A stretch of 64,000 bases of DNA from Streptomyces sp. NRRL B-3428 (GCA_000721375.1 JOGW01000002.1:558001-622000); one strand, 5' to 3'. Shown: positions 16,713-26,554, counted from the stretch's first letter. Notes: a model not told the origin generated them from the sequence alone. Numbers and translations are program-made.

Positions 16713-17630
16713 GCGGTGGTCCTCCGGCCTCGGGTCCTTGCCCGCGTTCTTCGCCTCGTCGTACGACCAGAAGTCCGGCCTGCTGCCGTCGGAGTCCGTC
16801 GTGCCGTACGCACGCGCGAGCTCGGCGCTGACGAAGGACCTGCCGTTCCAGCGGGCGCGCTCCGGATCCGCGACCAGGGCCGCGACGCCGCGCGCGAGGT
16901 AGACCGGCGACTCGGACAGCTCCCAGCCCGGCGTACGCGCGATGCCCTCGCGCCAGGTCTCCTCCGTGAGCCCGAAGGTGTCGAGCATCTCCTCGGAGCG
17001 GATGAACCCGGGTGATACGGCCACAGCGCCGCACCCCACCTGCTTGAGGTCCTCGCCGAGGATGAAGGCCATCCGGATCGGGCCGTTCTTGGCCAGGTCG
17101 TAGTAGAAGTTGGCGCGCAGGCCCTTGTTGGTCTCGGCGTTGCCGTCGGTGACCTCGACGACCAGGCCGCCCGGGTTCCTGACCAGGAGCGGCAGGGCGA
17201 GGCTCGCGGTGATGATGTGCGTCCGCACGCCGAGGTCGATCATGCGCATACCGCGCGCGAGATCGATGTCCCACATCTTCTTCTCGAAGTCGAGCAGGTA
17301 GTTCCCGCCCCACATGTTGTTGACCAGGATGTCCAGGCGGCCCTGCTCGGCGTCGATACGCTCGACGAGCGCGCGCACCTGGTCCTCTTCGAGGTGGTCG
17401 GTGGGTACGGCGATACCGGTGCCGCCCGCCGCCGTGACCAGTTCGGCGGTCTGCTCGATCGTCTCGCCGGCCCTGCCGACCTCGCTCACCCGCGTACGCG
17501 TGGTGCGTCCGGTGACATAGACGGTGGCCCCGGCCCGGCCCAGCTCCACCGCGATCGCCCGGCCCGCGCCACGGGTGGCCCCGGCGACCAGGGCGATTTT
17601 TGCGTTCAGAGGTGACTCGGTTGTCTGCAT
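16710..17630 (-). CDS. short-chain dehydrogenase/reductase
   Basis: A 306-residue SDR. The NAD(P)-binding turn is VAGATRGAGRAIAVELG near residues 13-29, with TGRTTR after the second strand, suggesting NADP preference. The LVNNMWGG segment matches the NNAG structural motif in altered form. The usual YxxxK appears as YYDLAKNG (Tyr then Lys four residues later), so catalysis is plausible. The C-terminal tail is long (SDGSRPDFWSYDEAKNAG). No strong ribosome site precedes the ATG. It is divergent from the DUF4240 gene. The substrate cannot be inferred. Confidence 0.88.
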   Translation of the reverse strand: MQTTESPLNAKIALVAGATRGAGRAIAVELGRAGATVYVTGRTTRTRVSEVGRAGETIEQTAELVTAAGGTGIAVPTDHLEEDQVRALVERIDAEQGRLDILVNNMWGGNYLLDFEKKMWDIDLARGMRMIDLGVRTHIITASLALPLLVRNPGGLVVEVTDGNAETNKGLRANFYYDLAKNGPIRMAFILGEDLKQVGCGAVAVSPGFIRSEEMLDTFGLTEETWREGIARTPGWELSESPVYLARGVAALVADPERARWNGRSFVSAELARAYGTTDSDGSRPDFWSYDEAKNAGKDPRPEDHR

Positions 17631-17784
17631 ACGTCGAGCGTGCCAGGCAATCCGGACACCTTCTGTCTGCCTTTGTCGGCCACTTGGAGGCACCTGTGCG
17701 AAGGAGTCGTCCGCGTCCGCGCCGGATAACAACCCCGGCACTCCGCGTGCGTCCCCCGACCACAGGGCCGATGCTGGACCCGTG

Positions 17785-18306
17785 ATGGACGAGACGGAAT
17801 TCTGGGAGCTGATCGACACCACCCGCGCGGCCGCCGAAGGCGACCCCGAGGACCACGCCGAGCTGCTCGTCGAGCGGCTCCTGCAGCTCGATCCGGACTC
17901 CGTGCTCGACTTCGCCCGTCACTTCGAGGCCCGCTACAACCGGGCGTACCGCTGGGATCTGTGGGGCGCGGCCAGTGTGCTGCTCGACGGGGCCAGCGAC
18001 GACGCCTTCGACTACTTCCGCTGCTGGCTCATCGGGCAGGGGCGCGAGGTGTTCGAGGGAGCGCTGCACGATCCCGACTCGCTGGCGGAGCTGATCGACG
18101 AGTTCGACGAGGAGATCGACGGGGACGGCGAGGAGCTGGGGTACGCGGCGGACGAGGCGTACGAGCAGCTGACCGGGGTGGTCGCACCGGACCTCGGGAT
18201 CCCGGCGGCGCCCCCCGAGCCGGAGGGGGCGCCGATCGACTTCGAGGACGACGGCGCGCTCGCCCGGTACTTCCCCCGGCTGTGGGAGCGGTTCGCCGCC
18301 GAGTGA
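17785..18306 (+). CDS. DUF4240 domain protein
   Basis: A 173-residue acidic cytoplasmic protein opening MDETEFWELIDTTRAAAEG and containing YRWDLWGAASVLLDGASDD and FDYFRCWLIGQGREVFE, the hallmark of DUF4240. The ATG is used; a GTG codon directly before it is an alternative start. The function of the family is unknown; in some bacteria related domains occur next to polymorphic toxin or WGR-type proteins. It stands between the divergent SDR gene and the convergent SpoIIE phosphatase gene. Confidence 0.85.
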   Translation: MDETEFWELIDTTRAAAEGDPEDHAELLVERLLQLDPDSVLDFARHFEARYNRAYRWDLWGAASVLLDGASDDAFDYFRCWLIGQGREVFEGALHDPDSLAELIDEFDEEIDGDGEELGYAADEAYEQLTGVVAPDLGIPAAPPEPEGAPIDFEDDGALARYFPRLWERFAAE

Positions 18307-18316
18307 GCCCGTGGGC

Positions 18317-18422
18317 GCGTACGAGGGGGACTGCAGCACCTCGCGTACGAGGAGGGGGAATGCAGCACCCTCGTACGAGGGGTGACTACAGCGCCCGCGT
18401 ACAAGGAGTGACTACCGCACCC
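18317..18422. repeat. four-copy 25-29-bp repeat spanning the SpoIIE phosphatase stop codon
   Basis: Units at 18317-18342, 18343-18371, 18372-18396 and 18397-18422 share GCGTACGAGG...GACTGCAGCACC in diverged form. The fourth unit contains the stop codon and last codons of the minus-strand phosphatase gene; the other three are copies lying beyond its stop. Confidence 0.85.
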
Positions 18423-19572
18423 GCGAAAGCACCAGCACCGCCACGTCGTCCCTGATCTCAGGTGCGAATCCGCGAACGTCTCGCCACACCGCGTCCACCA
18501 GTGACTCCGGGTCGCCCCCGAGCAGCCCCGGCAGCCGCGCGGCCAGCGGGTAGTACTCCCCCGCCGCGTCCCGCGCCTCCGTCACGCCGTCCGTGTAGAC
18601 GAGCAGCTGATCCCCCGGTAGCAGCGTCAGACTCAGCACCGGCGGTGGCGCGTACACCGCGAGATCCAGACCCAGCGGCGCCCCGGGCACCACCGGGAGC
18701 TCCGCCACCGAGCCGCCCCGGATGAGCAGCGGCGCCGGGTGCCCGCACGACAGGACCCGCACCGTAGACCCCTCCGGCGGGAACTCCAGAAGCATCGCAG
18801 TCGCGAAGAGCTCCGCGTGCTCCACCTCCGTGGAGTCCACCACGAGCCGCCGGTCGAGCCGGGCGGCGACCGCCTGGAGACCCGGGTCGTCGAGCACCCC
18901 TTCGCGGAACGCCCCGAGCAGCGCGGCCACCGTTCCGACCGCCGCGAGCCCGTGCCCCTGCACATCGGCCACCAACGCCCGTACGCCATGTGGGCCTTGG
19001 CGTACGTCGTACAGATCACCGCCGAGGAGCGTGCCCCGCTGCGCCGCACGGTAGAGCGCGGCGCAGCGCACCTGCCCCACCCGCGCGGTGAGCGGCGGGA
19101 GCACCGCGAGCTGGGCGGCCTCCGCGACCGTACGGACCGTCACGAGCTGGGCGTCGCGCCGGCTGCGCACCCAGGCGATGACCACGCTGAGCAGGGCGAC
19201 AAAGGTGACGGTGAGCGCGTCGCCGTTGCCCGGGTGCTCCCAGCGCAGGCCGGGCAGCGTGAGCAGCAGCACCACGGTGCCGCCGAACAGCGCCGTGGCG
19301 GCGGGACCGTAGGCGAGTGCGGCGAGCGGTGGGGTGGCGGCAAGCAGGAAGCCGAGTTCGAAGTCGGCCGGGGTGATCTCCTGCAGGATGATCAGGGCCA
19401 CGATCAGCGTCAGGGGCAGCAACCGCAGCCAGCGCGCCGGCTTGGGACGCACCCCGCCCAGACCGGACGCCGGATCCGGTCCCGGCTGCCCTTGCGACCG
19501 TTCGCCGCCGGAGCCGGACCGCCCGGCGCCCGACGGGGCTGTGGGGTCGGTGGCGTCGACGCGGCGGGTCAC
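18412..19572 (-). CDS. membrane-anchored SpoIIE-type PP2C phosphatase
   Basis: A 386-residue protein with a polar N-terminus, then two or three membrane segments (LRLLPLTLIVALIILQEI, LAALAYGPAATALFGGTV) and a C-terminal PP2C/SpoIIE domain from about residue 150: LLGGDLYDV with a metal Asp, LVADVQGHGLAAVG with the second Asp, and DQLLVYTDGVTEARD. Such phosphatases usually dephosphorylate anti-anti-sigma proteins. The start is the second of two close GTG codons, nine bases after AAGGG. No sensor domain or partner switch gene is next to it. Confidence 0.88.
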   Translation of the reverse strand: MTRRVDATDPTAPSGAGRSGSGGERSQGQPGPDPASGLGGVRPKPARWLRLLPLTLIVALIILQEITPADFELGFLLAATPPLAALAYGPAATALFGGTVVLLLTLPGLRWEHPGNGDALTVTFVALLSVVIAWVRSRRDAQLVTVRTVAEAAQLAVLPPLTARVGQVRCAALYRAAQRGTLLGGDLYDVRQGPHGVRALVADVQGHGLAAVGTVAALLGAFREGVLDDPGLQAVAARLDRRLVVDSTEVEHAELFATAMLLEFPPEGSTVRVLSCGHPAPLLIRGGSVAELPVVPGAPLGLDLAVYAPPPVLSLTLLPGDQLLVYTDGVTEARDAAGEYYPLAARLPGLLGGDPESLVDAVWRDVRGFAPEIRDDVAVLVLSRVR

Positions 19573-19662
19573 ACTGGTCACCCTTACGTGCGCGACGGCC
19601 CCCCGCACCCCGGGGAGCTCCATGCCTGCCGTACGCCGCAGGACCCGCCGTACAGTGGCCCG

Positions 19663-20151
19663 ATGTCCTCGCCTCTCATACGTTCCGCCCGCCGAACCGA
19701 CGAGTCCGCGCTGGCCCGTATCGACCACGACACCTGGTCGACCCTGCACGCGGTGCAGCCGCGGCCGGAGCCTGATGCGCCGTTCTTCGACGAACGGCAT
19801 GCGCCCGAGCAGTATCTGGTGGCCGAGGCCGAGGGCGAGGTCTGCGGCTATCTCCGCCTCATCCCGCCCACCCCGCTCCCCGCCAACGACCACGTACGCC
19901 AGATCCAGGGCATCGCGGTGGCCGAGTCCGCCCGCGGCAAGGGCGTGGCCCGGGCTCTGATCCAGGCCGCGTGCGCGTGGGCGGCCGAGCGCGGCGCCCG
20001 GCGGATCACGCTGCGGGTGCTCGGGCACAACGCACCTGCTCGCAGGCTGTACGAGTCCGAGGGCTTCGAGGTGGAGGGCGTACTGCCCGGGGAGTTCCTG
20101 CTCGCCGGGCAGTACGTGGACGATGTGCTGATGGGGCGCCCGCTCGTCTAG
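19663..20151 (+). CDS. GNAT-family N-acetyltransferase
   Basis: A 162-residue acetyltransferase of the RimI type. The acetyl-CoA loop is QIQGIAVAESARGKGVARAL (close to the R/Q-x-x-G-x-G/A pattern), followed by ITLRVLGHNAPARRLYESEG, the C-terminal hallmark of the fold. The ATG start lies 90 bases from the divergent phosphatase start. The substrate is unknown. Confidence 0.88.
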   Translation: MSSPLIRSARRTDESALARIDHDTWSTLHAVQPRPEPDAPFFDERHAPEQYLVAEAEGEVCGYLRLIPPTPLPANDHVRQIQGIAVAESARGKGVARALIQAACAWAAERGARRITLRVLGHNAPARRLYESEGFEVEGVLPGEFLLAGQYVDDVLMGRPLV

Positions 20152-20248
20152 AGGGGTCCGCCGCGGGTTGCGCGTCCGGAGCGCACCCGTCGCAGCCCGC
20201 ACCGCTCGGGCGTGGCTCAAGGGCCGGGCAGTGGGCAGGATGGGGTCC

Positions 20249-21166
20249 ATGACGCAGCCGACCCAGCCGACGCACCTCCGTATCGCCCTCGCCGGCGCCT
20301 CCGGGCTCATCGGCTCGGGGCTTGCCCGCTCGCTCAAGGCCGACGGCCATGACGTCGTACGGCTTGTCCGCCGCCCTGCCCGCAGCGCCGACGAGGCCGA
20401 GTGGGACCCGAAGCGCCAGTACGTGCACACGGCGGGCCTGGCCGGCTGTGACGCCGTGGTCAATCTGGCCGCGGCAGGCGTCGGCGACCGCCGCTGGAGC
20501 GCCGCGTACAAGAAGGAGCTGCGCGACAGCCGGGTGCTCGGCACGGCCACGCTCGCCGAGGCGATCGCGGCCCTCGACGTACCGCCGCGGGTCTTCGTGA
20601 ACGGCAGCGCCATCGGCTATTACGGCGATACGGGGGACCGCGCCGTCGACGAGAACGCGCCCGCGGGCGAGGGTTTTCTGCCGTCCATGTGCGTGGAGTG
20701 GGAGGAGGCGGCGGGCGCGGCCGTGGAGGCGGGGGTCCGTACCGTCTTCGCGCGCAGCGGTCTGGTGGTGGCGCGCAAGGGTGGGGCGTGGGGGCGGATG
20801 TTCCCGCTGTTCAAGGCGGGACTCGGCGGGCGGCTCGGCAACGGGCGGCAGTACTGGAGCTTCATCGCCCTGCACGACGAGGTCGCGGCGCTGCGCCATC
20901 TGATCGACACGGAGTCGCTGTCGGGCCCGGTGAATCTGACGGCCCCGCACCCGGCCACGAACCGCGAGGTGACGGCCGCGATGGGCCGCGCCCTGCACCG
21001 CCCGACCCTGTTCACGGCTCCGGCGCCCGCGCTGCGGGTGGTGCTCGGGGAGATGGCCTCGGATGTGCTGTGCAGTACGCGGGCGCTGCCGGAGCGGCTG
21101 GTGGATTCGGGGTTCAAGTTCGCGTTTCCGACGATCGGGGAGGCGGTGGGGGCGGCGCTCCGTTAG
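20249..21166 (+). CDS. TIGR01777-family NAD(P)-binding epimerase/SulA-like protein
   Basis: A 305-residue extended SDR opening RIALAGASGLIGSGLARSL, with DAVVNLAAAGVGDRRWSA, FVNGSAIGYYGDTGD (family signature) and WEEAAGAAVEAGVRT. The C-terminal DUF1731-like region ends VDSGFKFAFPTIGEAV. It is the counterpart of M. tuberculosis Rv2216, which lies between the E2 gene and lipB as here, a link kept across actinobacteria. The biochemical role is unknown. An in-frame ATG nine bases upstream is an alternative start. Confidence 0.9.
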   Translation: MTQPTQPTHLRIALAGASGLIGSGLARSLKADGHDVVRLVRRPARSADEAEWDPKRQYVHTAGLAGCDAVVNLAAAGVGDRRWSAAYKKELRDSRVLGTATLAEAIAALDVPPRVFVNGSAIGYYGDTGDRAVDENAPAGEGFLPSMCVEWEEAAGAAVEAGVRTVFARSGLVVARKGGAWGRMFPLFKAGLGGRLGNGRQYWSFIALHDEVAALRHLIDTESLSGPVNLTAPHPATNREVTAAMGRALHRPTLFTAPAPALRVVLGEMASDVLCSTRALPERLVDSGFKFAFPTIGEAVGAALR

Positions 21167-21433
21167 TCCGCACCACGGCACCGTCCGCGCCCCGCCTTTC
21201 TCCGCACCCCCGCTTTCGGCCGTACCCCACGTCCCTGGGGTCCTCGGCAGGGCACTGAGTGCCGCCCGAAGGTCTCCCGGACGTACGCCCATGCGACCCC
21301 GTGCCACCACGCTCTGCCCGCGCGCGACTACAACCCAGAGCCGAGCCCGCCTACCCTTCGAGCCGAACTCGGGTATCCCTGCCCCTGGTTGGGGCATGAG
21401 GTCCCCGCAGCCACTCATCTCCGGGAGGCACAC

Positions 21434-22786
21434 GTGCTGGAGCCCGCGCACCAAGCCGACGTAGTCATCGTGGGAGCCGGAGTCGCCGGCCTCTCGGCGG
21501 CCTTGCAGCTGACCGGCGCAGGCGTGAGCACCCTGGTGGTGGAAGCGGCCCCGGACGTGGGCGGCCGGATGACGACCGAACGGGTCGACGGCTTCCGGCT
21601 CGACCGGCTCGGGCAGCTGCTCTCCACCTCGTATCCGGAGTTACGGCGCACACCCGGCCTGGACGCCCTGGAACTGCGCCCCTTCTCGCCGGGGGTGCTC
21701 GTGCACAACGAAGGCCGTCTGCAGCGCAGTTGGGAGCCGCGGGCCTCGCTGCGGACCGGCCCGCCGGCCGGGCGGAGCGCGAGGGGCGCATTCACTGCAG
21801 CGCGCGCCCTGGCGAGCGCCCCCCGGATGCGCTCCCGTACGGCGCGGCCCCTGCTCGGCGGGCCGCTGGACCAGGCGCGGCTCGGTGCGGCCTTCGCGCG
21901 GCTCGCGGCGACTTCGGTGGACCGGGTGCTTGCGCGGCCGGAACTCCCCGCCCTCGACGCCCTGTTGTCCCGTGGACTGCCGTCACGCACGGTGGAAACG
22001 TTCCTGCGCCCTCTGCTCTCGGCTCTGCTCTGCGACCCCGAGCTGAGGACTTCGAGCCTCTGCGCCGATCTGGCACTGCGCGGCTACGCGAGGGGGCGCC
22101 TCTGCGTCCCGGCGGGGGGCGCGCAGAATCTGCCGCGGGCTCTCGCGGCGGCCCTTCCGCCCGGGACGGTCCGTACCGGTGTGAAGGCGGTCGACATATC
22201 GACGACTTCCGTGCGCACGGCCGACCACGGTGAACTCGGCTGCCGCGCCGTGGTGTTGGCGACGGGTGCGCGGCAGGCGGCGGAGCTGCTGCCGGGCTTG
22301 CGTCTGCCGTCCTTCCACCCCGTGACCGTGCTGCACCACACGGCCCGCCACTCGCCGCTCGCCGAGCCGGCGCTGGTCCTGGACGCCGACCGCTCGGGCC
22401 CTGTCGCGCACACCGCGGTCCTGAGCGAGATCGACCCCTCGCGCGCGCCCGCGGGCCGTCCGCTGATCACGTCGGTGGTCCTCGGCCCGCCGCCTTCGGA
22501 GCGCGAGGTCCGCGCCCAACTCGCCCGTCTCTACGGCACGTCCACGGCCGACTGGGATCTCCTGGCGGTCCACCACGACCCGGAAGCGGTCCCCGCGATG
22601 CCGGCCCCGCACGACCTGCGCCGTGCGGTGCGCATCCTGAACGGGCTCTACGTCTGCGGGGATCACCGCGACACGAGCACGGTCCAGGGTGCGCTGTTCT
22701 CGGGGCGGCGGGCCGCGGGTGCGGTGCTTCGGGATCTGGGGGTAGGGGTGGCTTCCGCGGAGGAGGGGGTGTTGGTGGCGGCGTGA
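21434..22786 (+). CDS. FAD-dependent amine oxidase-like oxidoreductase
   Basis: A 450-residue flavoprotein. The GTG start follows GGGAGG. The FAD-binding fold is VVIVGAGVAGLSAALQL, then LVVEAAPDVGGRM as in protoporphyrinogen oxidase/phytoene desaturase-like amine oxidases, and a C-terminal GLYVCGDHRDTSTVQGALFS motif that contacts FAD. The central part is Arg- and Leu-rich and typical of actinobacterial members of unknown substrate. The 267 bases before it hold no other gene. The 3' end takes part in an inverted repeat with the end of the convergent regulator gene. Confidence 0.88.
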   Translation: MLEPAHQADVVIVGAGVAGLSAALQLTGAGVSTLVVEAAPDVGGRMTTERVDGFRLDRLGQLLSTSYPELRRTPGLDALELRPFSPGVLVHNEGRLQRSWEPRASLRTGPPAGRSARGAFTAARALASAPRMRSRTARPLLGGPLDQARLGAAFARLAATSVDRVLARPELPALDALLSRGLPSRTVETFLRPLLSALLCDPELRTSSLCADLALRGYARGRLCVPAGGAQNLPRALAAALPPGTVRTGVKAVDISTTSVRTADHGELGCRAVVLATGARQAAELLPGLRLPSFHPVTVLHHTARHSPLAEPALVLDADRSGPVAHTAVLSEIDPSRAPAGRPLITSVVLGPPPSEREVRAQLARLYGTSTADWDLLAVHHDPEAVPAMPAPHDLRRAVRILNGLYVCGDHRDTSTVQGALFSGRRAAGAVLRDLGVGVASAEEGVLVAA

Positions 22787-22844
22787 CAGTGGGGTCGGGG
22801 GCGCAGCACCCGCGCCCTCTCCGCACAGCCGCCACCCCTACCCC
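22739..22844. repeat. 14-bp inverted repeat joining two convergent gene ends
   Basis: GGGGTAGGGGTGGC at 22739-22752, inside the flavoprotein gene, recurs as its exact reverse complement at 22831-22844, spanning the stop codon of the opposing regulator gene. It could form a long-range bidirectional terminator stem. Confidence 0.6.
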
Positions 22845-24277
22845 AGCGCCGCCACCCGGTCCCGGTACCCCCGCACCGGCGACGCGTCCCGGTACGGCTC
22901 CAGGCGCCGTTCGAAGTCGCGTACGTACTCGATCGCGCGAGCCGACCGCATCTCGGAGGCCTGCTGCGCCGCCTCCGCGCCCAGTGCGCAGGCCTGGTCG
23001 AGTTCGCCGAGGCCCAGGCGGGCCGTGGCGAGGACGACACGGCAGAAGAGACGGGAGCGGGCGAAACCGGGGGCGCGGAGCTGGAGGGAGCGCTCCGCGT
23101 TCTGGGCCGAGGCGCGGAACTGCTGCAGGTCGCGGTGGCAGTGGCCGAACTCGTCCGCCAGCTGTGCCTCGTCGAAGAAGCGTGCCCAGTAAGGGACTTC
23201 GTCGCCGGGGCGTGCGCCGTCGAGGGCGCGTTCGGCTCGTACGAGGGAGGCCGTGCAGGCCCGTACGTCGCCCAGGACGCCATGCCCGCGGGCCTCGACC
23301 GAGTGCAGGAGCGCCTGGACGATGGGCGGCGCGGAGGAGCCGATGCCCTGCTGCGCCACACGCGCGAGCTGCACCGCCTCGCGACCGTGCCCGAGGTAGA
23401 CGGCCTGGCGGCTCATCGTGACGAGGACGTACGAGCCGTACGCACGGTCGCCCGCGGCCTGCGACAGCCGTAGCGCCTGGACGAAGTAGCGCTGCGCGAG
23501 CCCGTGCGCCGCGATGTCGTAAGAGGTCCAGCCGGCAAGGCGGGTGAGGTCCGCCGCGGCGGCGAAGAGGCGGCGGCCCGCGGTCTCGCTGTAGGTGCCG
23601 CGCAGCATCGGCTCGGCCTCGTGCTCCAGGTACCGCACCAGGGCCTGGCGGGCATGACCTCCGCCGTACGCGTGGTCGAGGGCGCGGAAGAGTTCGCCGA
23701 CCGAGCGCAGGGCAGCGATGTCGCCGCCGGTGACCTTCTGGCCCGGGCCACGCTCGGTCTGCTGTCGCTGGCGCGGGACGCCGGGGCGGCCCTGCGGGGG
23801 GACCCGCGTGGCCTGTGCCTCTCCCCTGCCGACACGTTCGTCGGCCCGGCCGATCAGCCAGTCGCGGCTGGGCACGACGAGACCGGCCGGAGTGAACGCG
23901 ATCTTCCGCAGCTCCGTATGACTGCCGGAGTCCTTGCGCCACAGACCGCTGACGATGTCGACGGCTTCTTCGGGGGTGGCGGCGAATTCAAGTCCCGCAT
24001 AGACGGGCGCGCAGGCGTCCAGGCCTAAGTCCTGGGCCGTGAGCCTGCGGCCGAGGCGGCGCGTGAACACCTCGGCGATCAGCGCGGGCGTGGTCCCGCG
24101 CGGCTGCTGTCCGCGCAGCCAGCGGGTCACCGAGGTCTTGTCGTAGCGCAGATCGAGGCCGTGCTCCAGGCCCAGCTGGTCGACCCTGCGGGCCAGACCT
24201 GCATTGGAGAACCCTGCCTCGGCGATGAGCGCGGCGAGCTGGCGGTTGGGGGTGCGCTGCGGAGGTCGTTCCGTCAT
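22838..24277 (-). CDS. NsdA-like TPR-containing regulator
   Basis: A 479-residue cytoplasmic protein. The N-terminal ~75 residues resemble a helix-turn-helix-like module (LAALIAEAGFSNAGLARRVD, YDKTSVTRWLRGQQPRG). Residues ~190-460 are Ala/Leu-rich paired helices of the tetratricopeptide type (HGLAQRYFVQALRLSQAAGD, GELDQACALGAEAAQQASEM). This arrangement is that of the Streptomyces NsdA family, which includes a negative regulator of sporulation and antibiotic production. The start at 24277 is preferred over a GTG 60 bases upstream because AGGAGA precedes it. It is divergent from lipB. The equation with NsdA itself is not claimed. Confidence 0.8.
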   Translation of the reverse strand: MTERPPQRTPNRQLAALIAEAGFSNAGLARRVDQLGLEHGLDLRYDKTSVTRWLRGQQPRGTTPALIAEVFTRRLGRRLTAQDLGLDACAPVYAGLEFAATPEEAVDIVSGLWRKDSGSHTELRKIAFTPAGLVVPSRDWLIGRADERVGRGEAQATRVPPQGRPGVPRQRQQTERGPGQKVTGGDIAALRSVGELFRALDHAYGGGHARQALVRYLEHEAEPMLRGTYSETAGRRLFAAAADLTRLAGWTSYDIAAHGLAQRYFVQALRLSQAAGDRAYGSYVLVTMSRQAVYLGHGREAVQLARVAQQGIGSSAPPIVQALLHSVEARGHGVLGDVRACTASLVRAERALDGARPGDEVPYWARFFDEAQLADEFGHCHRDLQQFRASAQNAERSLQLRAPGFARSRLFCRVVLATARLGLGELDQACALGAEAAQQASEMRSARAIEYVRDFERRLEPYRDASPVRGYRDRVAALG

Positions 24278-24657
24278 CAGCTCTGCGGTCTCCTGCCGAT
24301 CGGGTCCGGGCGGCGGGTAAAGGTCGGTGGGGCGCACTCAGTCCGCTGGAGCGGTTTCCGTATTCCGTATGCGATCTGGTGTGCGCTGGGGTCCTGCCGC
24401 CGGACGGCGCGAATGTAGCGGCCGTGGCAGGGGGTGTCCGAGGGATGCCGAGGCATTCATCCGATCGTGTGAGGGAACGCTTTCCAGGAGCGCGCTTTCC
24501 GGCTCTTCGTACGCGAGCCAGGGCCTCCGGCAAGCGCCGCCCACCCGCCCCCGGCAGGGCCCGTCGCACGCGACGTACAGTTGCTGACGGGTGACGCGTG
24601 CACCGTGCAGGCAGATGGATGCCGAGAGCGGGCACGCAGAAACAGGGAGGCACCGCA
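24278..24657. other. 380-bp divergent region between the NsdA-like gene and lipB
   Basis: It should hold promoters for both genes. I see a short direct repeat (TTCCGTATTCCGTAT near 24356), but no gene, terminator or clear operator. Confidence 0.6.
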
Positions 24658-25452
24658 GTGAGCGAGTTCCAGTTCGTCCGGATGGGATTCGGCGACGACA
24701 TGGTCGACTACCAGGTCGCCTGGGACGAGCAGCGCCGCGTGCACGCCGCCCGGTTCGCGGACGAGATCCCCGACACCTGTCTGCTCCTTGAACACCCGCC
24801 CGTCTATACGGCGGGACGGCGCACCGCCCCCGAGGAGCGCCCCCTCGACGGCACCCCCGTCATCGACGTGGACCGCGGCGGAAAGATCACCTGGCACGGC
24901 CCGGGCCAGCTCGTCGGCTACCCCATCCAGAAGCTGCCGCGCCCGGTCGACGTCATCGCCCATCTGCGGCGGCTCGAGGACGCGATGATCGCGGTCTGCG
25001 CCGAGTTCGGCATCAGGACCTCGCGCGTCGAGGGCCGCGCCGGCGTCTGGGTGCTCGGCGACCCGGTCGAGGACCGCCCCCGGTTCGGCGGCCTGACCCT
25101 CGACTTCGACCCGCGCTCCACGGACCCCGAGTTCGACCCCCGGCTCAACGGTCCCGAGTACGCGCCGTCCAACGCCGGCCAGCGCGCCGAGGACCGCAAG
25201 ATCTGCGCGATGGGCATCCGCGTCGCCAAGGGCGTCACGATGCACGGCTTCGCGCTGAACGTGAACCCGGACACCTCGGAGTTCGACAAGATCATCCCGT
25301 GCGGGATCCGCGACGCGGGCGTCACCTCGATCTCGTACGAACTCGGCCGTGAAGTCACCATCGAGGACGTACTGCCGGTCGCCGAGAAGCATCTGCAGGC
25401 CGTCCTCGGGGACGCGGACCTGAGGCCGCGCGAGGTCGAACCCTCCATCTGA
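24658..25452 (+). CDS. lipB: lipoyl(octanoyl) transferase LipB
   Basis: LipB moves octanoate from acyl carrier protein to the lipoyl lysines of E2 and GcvH. The GTG start follows CAGGGAGG. The 264-residue protein has [17 protein letters not shown], the catalytic Lys181 in [10 protein letters not shown] and the catalytic Cys215 in [10 protein letters not shown]. It is about 40 residues longer than typical LipB because of an acidic insertion ([19 protein letters not shown]) just before the catalytic Lys. lipA follows 136 bases later. With the E2 lipoyl domains encoded 14 kb upstream, this is the local lipoylation pathway. Confidence 0.95.
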   Translation: MSEFQFVRMGFGDDMVDYQVAWDEQRRVHAARFADEIPDTCLLLEHPPVYTAGRRTAPEERPLDGTPVIDVDRGGKITWHGPGQLVGYPIQKLPRPVDVIAHLRRLEDAMIAVCAEFGIRTSRVEGRAGVWVLGDPVEDRPRFGGLTLDFDPRSTDPEFDPRLNGPEYAPSNAGQRAEDRKICAMGIRVAKGVTMHGFALNVNPDTSEFDKIIPCGIRDAGVTSISYELGREVTIEDVLPVAEKHLQAVLGDADLRPREVEPSI

Positions 25453-25588
25453 CACCGTCCGAGAAGGCCTGACCCTCGTACGGGGGAATGCGGGTGGGAA
25501 GCCTGCGGTTGCCCTGGACGCAAGGTCGCATAAACAACGGGCGTACCCTGGTGTACGCCGAAGAATCGAAGCTTGTAGGGAGCCCGAC

Positions 25589-26554
25589 GTGTCCGCTGTC
25601 GCACCCGACGGACGCAAGATGCTGCGCCTGGAGGTCCGGAACGCCCAGACCCCCATCGAGCGTAAGCCCGAGTGGATCAAGACCCGGGCGAAAATGGGCC
25701 CCGAGTACACGAAGATGCAGAACCTCGTGAAGGGCGAGGGCCTGCACACCGTGTGCCAGGAGGCGGGCTGTCCCAACATCTACGAGTGCTGGGAGGACCG
25801 CGAGGCCACGTTCCTCATCGGCGGCGACCAGTGCACGCGGCGCTGCGACTTCTGCCAGATCGACACCGGCAAGCCCGAGGCGCTCGACCGCGACGAGCCC
25901 CGCCGCGTCGGCGAGTCCGTGGTCACCATGGACCTGAACTACGCCACCATCACCGGCGTCGCCCGCGACGACCTGGAGGACGGCGGCGCCTGGCTGTACG
26001 CCGAGACGGTGCGCCAGATCCACCAGCAGACCGCCGAGCGCGCCGACGGCCGCACCAAGGTCGAGCTGCTCGCCCCCGACTTCAACGCGGTGCCGGAGCT
26101 CCTCAAGGAGGTCTTCGAGTCCCGCCCCGAGGTCTTCGCGCACAACGTCGAGACCGTGCCGCGGATCTTCAAGCGGATCCGCCCCGGCTTCCGTTACGAG
26201 CGCTCCCTCGGCGTCATCACCGCGGCCCGCGACTTCGGCCTGGTGACCAAGTCCAACCTCATCCTCGGCATGGGCGAAACCCGTGAAGAGGTCAGCGAGG
26301 CACTGCAGCAGCTGCACGACGCGGGTTGCGACTTGATCACGATCACGCAGTACCTGCGGCCCTCCGTGCGCCACCATCCCGTGGAGCGCTGGGTCAAGCC
26401 GCACGAGTTCGTGGAGCTCAAGGAGGAGGCCGAGGAGATCGGCTTCGCCGGTGTCATGTCGGGTCCGCTGGTGCGCTCCTCGTACCGCGCGGGACGGCTG
26501 CATCAGATGGCCATCGAGAAGCGGGGCTCCTTCATCGCCTCGCAGGCGGTCTGA
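25589..26554 (+). CDS. lipA: lipoyl synthase LipA
   Basis: A radical SAM enzyme inserting two sulfurs into octanoyl chains on lipoyl domains. The 321-residue protein has the auxiliary cluster cysteines Cys56, Cys61 and Cys67 ([12 protein letters not shown]), the radical SAM triad Cys82-x3-Cys86-x2-Cys89 (CTRRCDFC), and the C-terminal VRSSYRAG whose Ser ligates the auxiliary cluster. The GTG start lies six bases after GTAGGGAG. The leader 25453-25588 is short and could carry its own promoter. A large hairpin follows. Confidence 0.96.
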   Translation: MSAVAPDGRKMLRLEVRNAQTPIERKPEWIKTRAKMGPEYTKMQNLVKGEGLHTVCQEAGCPNIYECWEDREATFLIGGDQCTRRCDFCQIDTGKPEALDRDEPRRVGESVVTMDLNYATITGVARDDLEDGGAWLYAETVRQIHQQTAERADGRTKVELLAPDFNAVPELLKEVFESRPEVFAHNVETVPRIFKRIRPGFRYERSLGVITAARDFGLVTKSNLILGMGETREEVSEALQQLHDAGCDLITITQYLRPSVRHHPVERWVKPHEFVELKEEAEEIGFAGVMSGPLVRSSYRAGRLHQMAIEKRGSFIASQAV

